Under the pieces are notes generated by a model. That model searched no databases. It saw only the letters and a program-made list of their open reading frames with translations, and was not told the origin of the DNA. DNA of 22,407 bases from Bacteroidota bacterium. GTDB lineage: Bacteria > Bacteroidota > Bacteroidia > Chitinophagales > Chitinophagaceae. Every line of letters starts with the position of its first letter. Position 1 is the stretch's first letter. The translations under genes were made by a program, and so were the position numbers. Shown here one piece after another: positions 7,901-15,443 of the stretch. The stretch is from the NCBI GenBank assembly GCA_947447835.1, contig CANFLP010000016.1, positions 1 to 22,407 of the forward strand, written 5' to 3'.

Positions 7901-8329
7901 TGCCATCACCACTTTTTCAAAAAGCGCTTCGGGATAAGTCACAATAATTTTCTTATTGCCTCCCATCGAAATTTTAGTCAATGCCTCGGTCCTTAACATT
8001 ACATGCGAAGGATTCAATGCACTAAAATTATGCGGCGATTTAAAGGAAGATGGAAAATAAAATAAATCTAATGCTTCCGTTACACTTTCGATAGAGTTAA
8101 AAAAATAAGCTGATTCTTCGGCATCATTTAATACCACTAAATGATTTAAATGATTGGTTTTAGGATTGGTAAAAATAGCTTGTAAGACGAAGGCCGCAGC
8201 CGATCCATTTAAGTTTTGCAAAAAGGCTTTAAAGGGAGCGGCGTTATTATTAGACATAACTATCCTGTCCGCCAAATTATTTAGGAGGGGGGATTGCTTC
8301 AAACGCTCAAACAAAGATTGCTCATTCAT
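4940..8329 (-). CDS. mfd: Transcription-repair coupling factor Mfd
   Basis: Mfd is a DNA translocase that removes stalled RNA polymerase and brings in UvrA for repair. The 1129-residue length is normal. The N-terminal UvrB-like part spans about 1-340. The CarD-like RNA-polymerase-binding domain begins near 445 (G-D-F-V-T-H-I-D-H-G-V-G-V-Y at 449-462). The translocase has Walker A GDVGFGKTE (597-605), DEEQ box (698-701), TATPIPRT (724-731) and QLRGRVGR (867-874). The TRCF C-terminal domain is at about 985-1090. The ATG at 8329 gives the expected N-terminus. It lies 48 bp downstream of the lipoprotein gene on the same strand, but an exact TAnnTTTG box just before the start suggests its own promoter. 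Confidence 0.97.
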   Translation of the reverse strand: MNEQSLFERLKQSPLLNNLADRIVMSNNNAAPFKAFLQNLNGSAAAFVLQAIFTNPKTNHLNHLVVLNDAEESAYFFNSIESVTEALDLFYFPSSFKSPHNFSALNPSHVMLRTEALTKISMGGNKKIIVTYPEALFEKVVMAKTLQQNIIQIKTNDNLDLNALMQQMVDYGFERTDFVYEPGQFALRGGILDIYSFGNEKPYRIELFGEEVDSIRLFDPASQLSERKLLQVNIIPNVTTQFEDTEKIPLLDFLAKDTIVWLKDWDVTKQKGLDQYEALETFITHHAAMNKADESDPHKKESHIDDFETVEETEQKLNSHTLIEWGFHAHLTDEKIVFNTQSQPIFNRQFQYLIANLQELEKQGYTLYLFAEQAKQLERLHAIFTDLKTEIQFTPIVKSIHEGFIDHDHKMVCYTDHQIFQRYHKYKVKQAYSKSKAITLRTLRDLQAGDFVTHIDHGVGVYSGLQKIDVNGHTQEAVRIIYKDSDILYVNINSLHKISKYTGKEGAPPKVNKLGSDAWVKLKEKTKAKVKSIAFDLIKLYAHRKAQAGFAFTPDNYMIHELEASFMYEDTIDQAKAIADVKKDMEQPSPMDRLVCGDVGFGKTEVAVRAAFKAAIDGKQVAILVPTTILAFQHYKTFKERLKDFPVTIDYLNRFKTSAEKKATIENVKAGKVDILVGTHGILGKEVTFKDLGLMIIDEEQKFGVGHKEKLKTLRTTVDCLTLTATPIPRTLHFSLMGARDLSIINTAPANRQPIHTEVQVFHEDVIRESIYYETERGGQVFFIHNRVQGLAEMCAMIQKLCPDLSIGFAHGQLEGHQLEEKILDFIERRYDVLVCTNIVESGVDIPNVNTIIVNNAHHFGLSDLHQLRGRVGRSNKKAFCYLLAPPMSTLPDDSRKRLQTLEQFSELGSGFQIAMRDLDIRGAGNLLGGEQSGFMAEIGFEMYQKILAEAVRELKRSDFQELFKEEISKQDDFVTDCTIDTDLEIMIPDSYVENIGERLSLYTRLDQSENDEELDQMKLELVDRFGPLPAPVNDLFVTIQCRRLSIALGFEKMTLKDDTLRCFFINRPDSPYFESNTFKNLLAFTQTSMNNAHFKQVGKTFILIVKDIKGMEACLRVLNKMYSGVIGK

Positions 8330-8339
8330 ACCGACATAA

Positions 8340-8347
8340 CAAAGATA
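8340..8347 (-). promoter_or_regulatory. Candidate -7 promoter box (TATCTTTG) of mfd
   Basis: The minus strand reads TATCTTTG, an exact TAnnTTTG match, only 10 bp before the mfd ATG. RNA started from it would have a leader of about five bases. No -33 TTTG is visible at the usual spacing. Confidence 0.4.
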
Positions 8348-8377
8348 CCAATCCTATTGTTTAATTCCCTGATTATA

Positions 8378-8848
8378 TTATTCATAAATTAAACCAAAAT
8401 CCCTAATATCAAGATCTATGGTGTTTAGTGAATTGGGGTTTATCTGAATAATTGACACCCATTCTATCCCTGAATAATAAGGTATATAATAACCATTTTT
8501 GTACTTAATAAATACGCTATACTTTCCAGGTTTTATATACATTCTAAACTTCCCTGTTTGGTCAGAATGTACAGAGTCTACAAACCTTGATTTAATCTCT
8601 GAAACTATTGGTGAACCACTCAAATTATCGTCAATTTGATTTGTTCTAGTTGGCTCATAAATATATAAGGTAGTACTTAATGGGACCCCCTTTGAACTTG
8701 GCTTGTCCACCATAGGCATAGAGTTGAATCTATGTTCGAATATATGTCCAGTAAAATTCGCCTTTTCTTGACTAGCTCGGGTATTTGCACATGCGAAAAA
8801 AGTCAAAATAATACACCCAATTATAAATTGATTTATCCTAGTACCCAT
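8378..8848 (-). CDS. Putative lipoprotein with carboxypeptidase-regulatory-like domain
   Basis: The 156-residue product starts with a hydrophobic leader ending in Phe-Phe-Ala-Cys (17-20), a plausible lipobox with Cys20. The mature part is predicted beta-rich. The segment S-D-Q-T-G-K-F-R-M-Y-I-K-P-G-K-Y near 115-130 resembles the D-x-x-G-x-F-x-x-x-l-x-P-G-x-Y pattern of CarboxypepD_reg-like domains found in many Bacteroidota surface lipoproteins. Specific function is unknown. The start codon overlaps an 18-bp perfect palindrome. It is divergent from the secreted subtilase, with a 93-bp gap between them, and lies 48 bp upstream of mfd on the same strand. Confidence 0.72.
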   Translation of the reverse strand: MGTRINQFIIGCIILTFFACANTRASQEKANFTGHIFEHRFNSMPMVDKPSSKGVPLSTTLYIYEPTRTNQIDDNLSGSPIVSEIKSRFVDSVHSDQTGKFRMYIKPGKYSVFIKYKNGYYIPYYSGIEWVSIIQINPNSLNTIDLDIRDFGLIYE

Positions 8849-8865
8849 TATACAAATTTGTATAA
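8848..8865. repeat. 18-bp perfect palindrome TTATACAAATTTGTATAA
   Basis: The palindrome is exact over all 18 bases. It begins at the first base of the minus-strand lipoprotein start codon and runs into the 93-bp divergent gap shared with the subtilase gene. The place and symmetry suit a dimeric repressor site. As RNA it would have almost no loop, so a DNA role is more likely. Confidence 0.5.
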
Positions 8866-8941
8866 AATTACGCCAAATAATACCGAGAATTCATTGTAAT
8901 TTTAGATTACCTCAAATCATACTATTTACCAATATCGTTGC

Positions 8942-11900
8942 ATGTACAAAATCATATATACTTCTATAGCATTCTTTCTTTTTTCAAGCATGGCAATTGC
9001 GCAAAATGAAACTAGAAAAACAGATTTATTGAATACTGCAAAATCACTTGAATTGCAATCAAGGGCAAACTTTAGTGAAGCAGTAATTAAGGCTAAAGAA
9101 AACGGATGGCCTCTTATTTATAAATCTAATAATAACAGGTCGTCAAGTTTAATAGGCATAGATAAATTTGGGCAGCCTATTTATTATACTACTTATGCTG
9201 ACCCTGTTCAAGCAATTACAATCAACACTAATCAATTATGGAATGGAGGTGCTTCTGGATTAAATCTTAGTGGCAATACCGATAGCTTAACAAATCGTTT
9301 GGGCATTTGGGATGAAGCTTCACCAAGACTTTCGCACTTTGAATTTGCAGGCAGAATCACACAAAAGGACAACGTAAGTAATATTGTTAATCACAGTACA
9401 CACGTTGCTGGAATCATAATGAGCAAGGGTATAAACCCACTTGCTAAAGGAATGGCATATGGTTTAAAAGGAGCCTATTCCTATGACTGGAACAATGATG
9501 CGTCGGAAATGGCAAACGCAGCAGCAAACGGATTACTTATTTCAAATCATTCCTATGGAACCGTTTGTGGATGGGATTATAATTCCGATTCTACAAGATG
9601 GGAGTATGGTGGCAAGTGGAATGAAAAAGAAGATTATAAGTTTGGATTGTATGAAAGCACTGGACAAACCTATGATTCAATTGCTTACAATGCACCCTAT
9701 TATTTGATTGTAAAATCTGCAGGAAATAGTAGATCAAGTACTGGCCCAGCTGTTGGACAACCGTATTGGAGAAGAGATCAAAATGGAAAATGGTACAATG
9801 CTGGTAATAGACCAGATAGTTTAAGTAGTAATAACAGTTATGAAACCTTACCAACAGATGTAAATGCAAAAAACATTTTAACGGTAGGTGCCATCTCTCC
9901 CATTAATTCGGGTTACTTAAAACCAGCTGACGCCGTAATGACCAGCTTTAGTTCATGGGGACCAACCGATGATGGTAGAATTAAACCAGATATTGTAACA
10001 GACGGCCTATCTGTTTATTCTACGGTTAGCACGAACGACTCTAGCTATGGCTATTTAAGTGGAACATCTATGGCTGGTCCTAGTGCAGCTGGATCCTTAC
10101 TTCTTTTACAAGAGTTGAGTCAAAGATTAAAACCCAATAAATTTATTAAATCAGCGACACTTAAGGCCTTAGCTATTCACACAGCAAATGAAGCAGGACT
10201 CTTCCCAGGACCCGATTACAAATTTGGGTGGGGCGTTTTAAATACGAACGAAGCGGCCCTTGTACTAAGTAATGCACTTACTAGTAAAAACAGTGCCTCT
10301 AGTGTCGACCTAGTTTATGATACTACATTAGCAAATGGACAAACTCATAATTATACTGTCATTGCATCCGGATCAAAACCTTTAAAAGCAACTATTGTTT
10401 GGACAGATGTTAAAGGCAGCACCTCAAATACTTTAAACGATACAACGCACCGATTAGTGAATGACTTGGATATAGTAATTAAAAAAGGAGCAACTGTAAA
10501 TTATCCATGGACTTTAAATAGAACATCACCCGACATTGCTGCAACTCACGGGGTTAATAATCTTGACAATGTTGAGAAAGTAGAAATTGATTCTACTCAA
10601 ATTGGAACTACCTATACCATTTCCATTAATCACAAAGGAACTTTAACAAGAGGTCAACAAGCATACGCTTTAATAGTTAGTGGCGCTGGAGGTGCTAGCT
10701 ATTGCCCTTCATCAGCAAGTTCAAATGCTGGCACAAGAATAGATAGTATTAGTTTAAACAATATACAATATACAAATACGGGCAGTAGTCAATACATAGA
10801 CAACACATCGCTTTTTGTAACCGGAGAACCTACTGGAACAATCCCTGTTTTCTTAAAACTTGGAAGTGTAGATGCGTCTAATTTACCAAGATTTGTAAAA
10901 GTATTTATTGACTATGATAACAATGGAACATTTGATGCCAATGAAACTGCATTAACGAGTACATCTTTATCAAACGGAAATTATGCTGCTAATATTATCC
11001 TTCCTTCTACTTTAGGAATTGGGAAATTAATGAAAATGCGCATAGTGGTTGTAGAAACAAGTAGCGCAGATAATGTCTTGGCTTGTGGAACCTATACGGT
11101 AGGAGAAACTCAGGACTATACACTAAAAATCAATAGCCCTTCTAATGATCTACAATTAAGTGATATTATTAACCCAACGGCTGGAGTATGCAAACGCGCA
11201 AGTCAATATATAACAATTAAAATAGCAAATAATGGAACTACCTCGCAGTCCAATATTCCACTGAATGTAATTGTAAAAAAAGGAAATACTACCATATTAA
11301 ATTTGAGCGAAACTTTCAATGGTCGATTGAATGGTTTGGAAAGCATGAACTATACATTTCAAAAACCTATTGCCATTGAAGCAAATACCACCTATAGCAT
11401 TACGGCCACAATTAATAATACCAACGACCAACAAACTAGTAATAATGCAATGACCGGCACAATTATGAGCGCTGCCGATATCATTGCTCCAACAGGAACT
11501 GCCGCCTATTGTGGAGGGTCTTTAAACCTGACTGTTAAGAACCCAATAACTGGAACCAATTATTATTGGTATGATTCTAGTTTACTTTATAACCCAATTG
11601 CATCTGGAAGCCTTGCAACCGCAAGTACAAATAGTTCAAGCGTTTATCTAACACAAGGGTTTCAGAACAATATACCTCCTTATACGAATACTAGTTTAGG
11701 TAGTGGAGGTTACAATGTATTTAGTGGCAACTTTATGAAGTTTAATACCACATCACCTATCACCATTGAAACAACTAAATTGTACACAGCCTATCCAGGG
11801 AAAGTTGACTTTATCCTCGGCACTTTAGGTACCGTAACTGGAACTAGTTTTACGTATTATCCAATACAAACTGTTTCTTTAAATGTGGCTGCAAGCAATC

Positions 11901-12706
11901 CAACCCCAACATTTGGCATTTCGCCTTTCGCCGCAGGCGATACTGGAAGAATTTACGCCCTCAATATGAAGGTGGCTCTACCAGGTGATTACATCATCAT
12001 TGTCAAAACAGACAGTGTTGCTTTGTTTCGAAATAATGCCGCAACTGACCCTACTTATCCTATTGGGCCAAACCGTGCATTTAGCTTTACCGGTAATAGT
12101 GTAGACCCAGCCACTAGTAATTATCAGAACTATTTCTACTTCTTTTACAACACGCAAGTTAACTCCATCGATTGCGTAAGTCCTGCAACTAAAATAAATA
12201 TACCGGCAATTAGCAAGCCAGTTATTACCCAATCAGGGGATAGCTTAGTAAGTTCCAACGCCAATATTTATCAATGGTATATGAATGATTCATTAATACA
12301 AGGAGCGACCAACCAAAGCTATAAACCCTTGCGTAACGCAATTTATAAAGTAGCAACTTTTACAGGCGATTGTCAAAACGTATCTGATAATAAACTAATT
12401 TTGGTGACAGATCTTGCAGAAGCGAGTGCAAAAGAGATTCAACTTAAAATTAATTCTGACGATTATGTCGAGAATTTGATCAGAGGAAATTCATTTTATA
12501 TTCAATTTAGCAACATTCAAACCCAAAATATTTCATTAGAAATAATGAACTCAATGGGTAACAAAGTTTTTCAAAAAGAAAACCTAATAAACCAAAGAAC
12601 TCCACAACACGTAACAATTGAAAGCTTGAATTCTGGTATTTACTTTGTGAAAATTTATGCTAACAATAAGGTTTATGTACAAAGAGTTTTTATTACTAAT
12701 AATTAA
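8942..12706 (+). CDS. Secreted subtilisin-like serine protease (S8, Kp43-like) with type IX sorting domain
   Basis: The 1254-residue protein has a signal peptide (about 1-20, ending A-I-A before Gln21). The S8 catalytic domain spans about 95-445: Asp124 in L-G-I-W-D-E, His151 in HSTHVAG, the oxyanion Asn262 in SAGN, and Ser376 in GTSMAGP. The second position of the usual HGTHVAG is Ser here. A beta-sandwich follows (about 450-580, with VNDLDIVI at 506-513), as in Kp43-type proteases. A GEVED-like domain lies at about 585-730 (V-F-I-D-Y-D-N-N-G-x-F and GETQDYTL), then a CARDB-like segment (735-840), an Ig-like segment with YQWYMND (1110-1116), and a C-terminal T9SS type A sorting domain (about 1165-1254). 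It is likely exported, moved across the outer membrane and either released or anchored. The substrate is unknown. Confidence 0.93.
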   Translation: MYKIIYTSIAFFLFSSMAIAQNETRKTDLLNTAKSLELQSRANFSEAVIKAKENGWPLIYKSNNNRSSSLIGIDKFGQPIYYTTYADPVQAITINTNQLWNGGASGLNLSGNTDSLTNRLGIWDEASPRLSHFEFAGRITQKDNVSNIVNHSTHVAGIIMSKGINPLAKGMAYGLKGAYSYDWNNDASEMANAAANGLLISNHSYGTVCGWDYNSDSTRWEYGGKWNEKEDYKFGLYESTGQTYDSIAYNAPYYLIVKSAGNSRSSTGPAVGQPYWRRDQNGKWYNAGNRPDSLSSNNSYETLPTDVNAKNILTVGAISPINSGYLKPADAVMTSFSSWGPTDDGRIKPDIVTDGLSVYSTVSTNDSSYGYLSGTSMAGPSAAGSLLLLQELSQRLKPNKFIKSATLKALAIHTANEAGLFPGPDYKFGWGVLNTNEAALVLSNALTSKNSASSVDLVYDTTLANGQTHNYTVIASGSKPLKATIVWTDVKGSTSNTLNDTTHRLVNDLDIVIKKGATVNYPWTLNRTSPDIAATHGVNNLDNVEKVEIDSTQIGTTYTISINHKGTLTRGQQAYALIVSGAGGASYCPSSASSNAGTRIDSISLNNIQYTNTGSSQYIDNTSLFVTGEPTGTIPVFLKLGSVDASNLPRFVKVFIDYDNNGTFDANETALTSTSLSNGNYAANIILPSTLGIGKLMKMRIVVVETSSADNVLACGTYTVGETQDYTLKINSPSNDLQLSDIINPTAGVCKRASQYITIKIANNGTTSQSNIPLNVIVKKGNTTILNLSETFNGRLNGLESMNYTFQKPIAIEANTTYSITATINNTNDQQTSNNAMTGTIMSAADIIAPTGTAAYCGGSLNLTVKNPITGTNYYWYDSSLLYNPIASGSLATASTNSSSVYLTQGFQNNIPPYTNTSLGSGGYNVFSGNFMKFNTTSPITIETTKLYTAYPGKVDFILGTLGTVTGTSFTYYPIQTVSLNVAASNPTPTFGISPFAAGDTGRIYALNMKVALPGDYIIIVKTDSVALFRNNAATDPTYPIGPNRAFSFTGNSVDPATSNYQNYFYFFYNTQVNSIDCVSPATKINIPAISKPVITQSGDSLVSSNANIYQWYMNDSLIQGATNQSYKPLRNAIYKVATFTGDCQNVSDNKLILVTDLAEASAKEIQLKINSDDYVENLIRGNSFYIQFSNIQTQNISLEIMNSMGNKVFQKENLINQRTPQHVTIESLNSGIYFVKIYANNKVYVQRVFITNN

Positions 12707-12717
12707 AACGTAGTACT

Positions 12718-13446
12718 ATGGCACTAGAATGGGTAGAAGGAGTAATCACCAAAATTGAGAATGAGACTCCAAACACGAAGCGATTTTATTTTGAAATTCC
12801 AAGCCTTGAAAAATTCGATTATATTCCCGGGCAGTTTGTGACATTGGATTTGCCAATTCACGAACAAAAAAATAAAAGATGGAGAAGTTACTCTATCTCA
12901 TCTGCGCCAAATGGTACCAACACTTTCGAATTAGTAATTGTATTATTGGAAGGAGGATTAGGTACAACCTATTTATTCAATGAGGTATCAGTAGGAACAA
13001 AAATCACCTTAAGAGGCCCTCAGGGTGTATTCACATTGCCTAAAAACTTTGATAATGATGTATACTTTATCTGTACCGGAACGGGTATCGCTCCATTCAG
13101 ATCTATGATTAATTATATTCACACTCATAAAATCGCACACAACAATATTCATTTAATATTTGGATGTCGCAAGTTTGAAGATGGTTTATATATTAATGAG
13201 TTAAAAGAATTAGAAAGCAAAGAGCCTGGCTTCCATTTTCACCCTTGTTACTCAAGAGAAGCCGAAGTGCCCGCAGGTTCACATAAAGGATATGTTCACC
13301 CTGTGTACCAGGAATTATTAAAGAACAATAAAGAAACTGCTCATGTTTGGTTATGTGGATGGAAAGCAATGATTGACGATGCGCGTAAAAACATGACGGA
13401 ACTTGGCTTAGAAAAAGCACAAGTCCACTTCGAGTCATTCGGTTAA
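12718..13446 (+). CDS. FAD-binding ferredoxin-NADP reductase-like oxidoreductase
   Basis: The 242-residue cytosolic flavoprotein transfers electrons between NAD(P)H and a small carrier or partner. The FAD domain has PGQFV (37-41) and the FAD-binding RSYS (56-59). The nucleotide domain has GTGIAPFRS (121-129) and L-C-G-W-K-A-M-I (212-219), where related enzymes have CG-x-x-x-M. The C-terminus is F-E-S-F-G rather than an aromatic-ended tail, so NADP versus NAD preference is open. No 2Fe-2S cysteine cluster is present, so it is a stand-alone reductase and not a phenol hydroxylase-type fusion. It starts 11 bp after the subtilase stop codon and may be cotranscribed despite no obvious shared role. 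A strong terminator follows. Confidence 0.9.
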   Translation: MALEWVEGVITKIENETPNTKRFYFEIPSLEKFDYIPGQFVTLDLPIHEQKNKRWRSYSISSAPNGTNTFELVIVLLEGGLGTTYLFNEVSVGTKITLRGPQGVFTLPKNFDNDVYFICTGTGIAPFRSMINYIHTHKIAHNNIHLIFGCRKFEDGLYINELKELESKEPGFHFHPCYSREAEVPAGSHKGYVHPVYQELLKNNKETAHVWLCGWKAMIDDARKNMTELGLEKAQVHFESFG

Positions 13447-13516
13447 CTATATTATTCATAAGAATTTGAACAATATATCTGACTTCCTTTCTTATGATTT
13501 TACTAATTATTTTGAT

Positions 13517-13556
13517 AAAAAAAGGGCACTCGTTTTACGAGCGCCCTTTTTTTTAA
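13517..13556. terminator. Two-way intrinsic terminator between convergent genes
   Basis: GGGC-A-CTCG (13524-13532) pairs with CGAG-C-GCCC (13538-13546) with one A/C mismatch and a short T-rich loop. An A7 run precedes and a T8 run follows, so it can act for the reductase gene on the plus strand and for glyS on the minus strand. The rest of the 13447-13571 gap shows no gene. Confidence 0.88.
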
Positions 13557-13571
13557 AACTATATATTATTA

Positions 13572-15050
13572 CTATTTATTAATCGCTTCTAATACCAATG
13601 CCTTCACTTGGCTCATTGGAATTCGCTCCTGTCCCATTGAATCACGGTGACGTATTGTAACGGTACCATCTTCTTTTGTTTGATGGTCAATAGTTACGCA
13701 GAAAGGTGTGCCAATGGCATCTTGACGACGATACCTTTTACCAATCGCATCTTTCTCTTCATAAAAGCAATGGAATGATTTTTTACAATCATTCATTAAT
13801 TCTTTAGCTAATTCAGGCAAACCGTCTTTCTTAGTCAAAGGCAGGATAGCTAATTTATTAGGAGCAATTTTAGCAGGTAAGTGTAATACTACGCGAGAAT
13901 CAGTTGTTCCATCTTCCTTGTTAATGGTTTCTTCCTCATATGAATTTGACAATATTAACAAGAACAATCTATCCAACCCAACTGATGTTTCAATTACATA
14001 AGGAATATAGTGCTGATTGATTTCGGTATCAAAGTATTGCATTTTCTTTTTGCTAAACTCCTGATGACGACTTAAATCAAAATCGGTTCTTGAGTGAATA
14101 CCTTCCACTTCTTTAAAACCAAATGGGAATTCATATTCAATATCCAATGCAGCATCTGCATAGTGTGCTAATTTAACGTGGTCATGGTAACGGTATTTTT
14201 CCGCTGGAATACCCAAGCTTAAATGCCAATTCATACGCTCGTTCTTCCAATATTCATACCATTCTTTTTGCGTTCCTGGCTTAATGAAAAATTGCATTTC
14301 CATTTGCTCAAACTCACGCATTCTAAATATAAACTGACGTGCTACAATCTCGTTTCTGAAAGCCTTTCCTGTTTGTGCAATACCAAAAGGAATTTTCATC
14401 CTTGCAGTTTTTTGCACGTTCAAGAAGTTTACAAAAATACCTTGCGCTGTTTCTGGTCTTAAATAAATTGTACTTGCTTCTTCGGCAACCGAACCTAATT
14501 CAGTAGAAAACATCAAATTAAACTGACGAATCTCAGTCCAATTACCTGTTCCACTCACACTACAATGTATTTTATTGTCTTCGATTATTTTTTTTAATCC
14601 AGCAAAATCATCATTTGCAAACAAGGCATCCATGTCAGCAATTAATTTATCGGCACGCTTACGCAACTCGTCTCCAGCATCACCCGCTTTAGCGGCTTCT
14701 TCAATTAATTTTTCGGCATGGCCTTCAATCAAATGATCTACACGATATCTTTTTTTACTATCCTTGTTGTCAATTAATGGATCGCTAAAACTATCCACGT
14801 GTCCACTTGCTTTCCAAGTAGTTGGATGCATAAAAATAGCGGCGTCGATTCCTACAATATTTTCATTCATTTGTGTCATGGAATTCCACCAATAATCACG
14901 AATGTTTTTCTTTAATTGTGATCCATAAGGACCGTAATCATACACTGCACTTAGTCCATCATAAATTTCACTACTAGGAAATACAAAACCGTATTCCTTT
15001 GCATGCGAAATAATTGCCTGTAACGTATTGTCTGTTGGAGTCTTACTCAT
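13572..15050 (-). CDS. glyS: Glycyl-tRNA synthetase (dimeric class II type)
   Basis: The enzyme charges tRNA-Gly with glycine. It is the single-chain, alpha2-type enzyme (glyQS in some schemes), not the bacterial alpha/beta tetramer. From the ATG at 15050 it has 492 residues. Visible class II features are RPETAQGIF (198-206), motif 2 starting FRNEI (231-235) and running to Q-M-E-M-Q-F-F, and motif 3 GLDRLFLLIL (358-367). The anticodon-binding domain begins near 395. A longer frame starts at a TTG (15059), but this TTG belongs to a TAnnTTTG promoter box, so the ATG three codons later is preferred. It is the last gene of a dtd, MazG-like, glyS set with short gaps, and ends at a strong terminator. 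Confidence 0.96.
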   Translation of the reverse strand: MSKTPTDNTLQAIISHAKEYGFVFPSSEIYDGLSAVYDYGPYGSQLKKNIRDYWWNSMTQMNENIVGIDAAIFMHPTTWKASGHVDSFSDPLIDNKDSKKRYRVDHLIEGHAEKLIEEAAKAGDAGDELRKRADKLIADMDALFANDDFAGLKKIIEDNKIHCSVSGTGNWTEIRQFNLMFSTELGSVAEEASTIYLRPETAQGIFVNFLNVQKTARMKIPFGIAQTGKAFRNEIVARQFIFRMREFEQMEMQFFIKPGTQKEWYEYWKNERMNWHLSLGIPAEKYRYHDHVKLAHYADAALDIEYEFPFGFKEVEGIHSRTDFDLSRHQEFSKKKMQYFDTEINQHYIPYVIETSVGLDRLFLLILSNSYEEETINKEDGTTDSRVVLHLPAKIAPNKLAILPLTKKDGLPELAKELMNDCKKSFHCFYEEKDAIGKRYRRQDAIGTPFCVTIDHQTKEDGTVTIRHRDSMGQERIPMSQVKALVLEAINK

Positions 15051-15056
15051 AGTTTG

Positions 15057-15064
15057 CAAAGATA
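15057..15064 (-). promoter_or_regulatory. Candidate -7 promoter box (TATCTTTG) of glyS
   Basis: The minus strand reads TATCTTTG, the same eight bases as before mfd, only 6 bp before the preferred glyS ATG. Transcripts from it would be leaderless or nearly so. It sits in the 26-bp space between the MazG-like stop codon and that ATG, so glyS could also be read from upstream. Confidence 0.4.
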
Positions 15065-15076
15065 CGGAGGATTCAA

Positions 15077-15418
15077 TTATCGGTGTAATTTTTCGTTGTT
15101 TTGATGGCGAGTCGCGTCCCTATTGGTTTTCTTTTGTATGTTTTTCTCCAATGCAGTGGCTAAATCAATCCCGGTCTGATTTGCTAAGCATATTAATACA
15201 AACAGTACATCGGCCATTTCATCGGCTAACATAAGTTCGTCTTCTTTGTTTTTAAAAGATTGATCGCCGTATTTTCGGACCATGATTCTAGACAATTCGC
15301 CTACTTCTTCCATGAGTACCCCTAAATTAGTAAGCTCACTAAAATACTTTACCCCCACTGTTTTAATCCACTGATCCACTTGTTCCTGCGCCTGCTGAAT
15401 GGTTGTATTATTTGACAT
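15077..15418 (-). CDS. MazG-like nucleotide pyrophosphohydrolase
   Basis: The 113-residue, mostly helical protein has the all-alpha NTP-pyrophosphatase metal-binding pattern: MEEVGELSR (36-44, with Glu38 and Glu41) and a second pair in L-A-D-E-M-A-D-V-L-F (Glu67 and Asp70). These enzymes hydrolyse nucleoside triphosphates to the monophosphate and pyrophosphate, often for house-cleaning; the exact nucleotide is not shown by the sequence. It is a single-domain form, much shorter than E. coli MazG, and closer to the short MazG/dCTPase-type proteins. It lies 25 bp downstream of dtd and 26 bp upstream of the preferred glyS start, on the same strand, so it is likely part of one operon with them. 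Confidence 0.88.
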   Translation of the reverse strand: MSNNTTIQQAQEQVDQWIKTVGVKYFSELTNLGVLMEEVGELSRIMVRKYGDQSFKNKEDELMLADEMADVLFVLICLANQTGIDLATALEKNIQKKTNRDATRHQNNEKLHR

Positions 15419-15443
15419 AGCTATCGGTTGTTATTGTAAATTG

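Noticed and set aside
8933..8940. TATCGTTG just before the subtilase ATG, a one-mismatch -7 box
   Set aside because: It would place the RNA start inside the start codon and has a mismatch in the conserved TTTG.
9591..9869. Minus-strand open frame of 92 codons inside the subtilase gene
   Set aside because: It is antisense to the catalytic domain, rich in His, Tyr and Cys as expected from reverse reading, and has no recognisable motif.
13193..13459. Minus-strand open frame of 88 codons over the end of the reductase gene
   Set aside because: It lies opposite the conserved NAD(P)-binding domain and shows no domain, leader or promoter of its own.
15051..15059. TTG start giving three extra residues on glycyl-tRNA synthetase
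   Set aside because: The TTG is part of an exact TATCTTTG promoter box, and an ATG follows three codons later.
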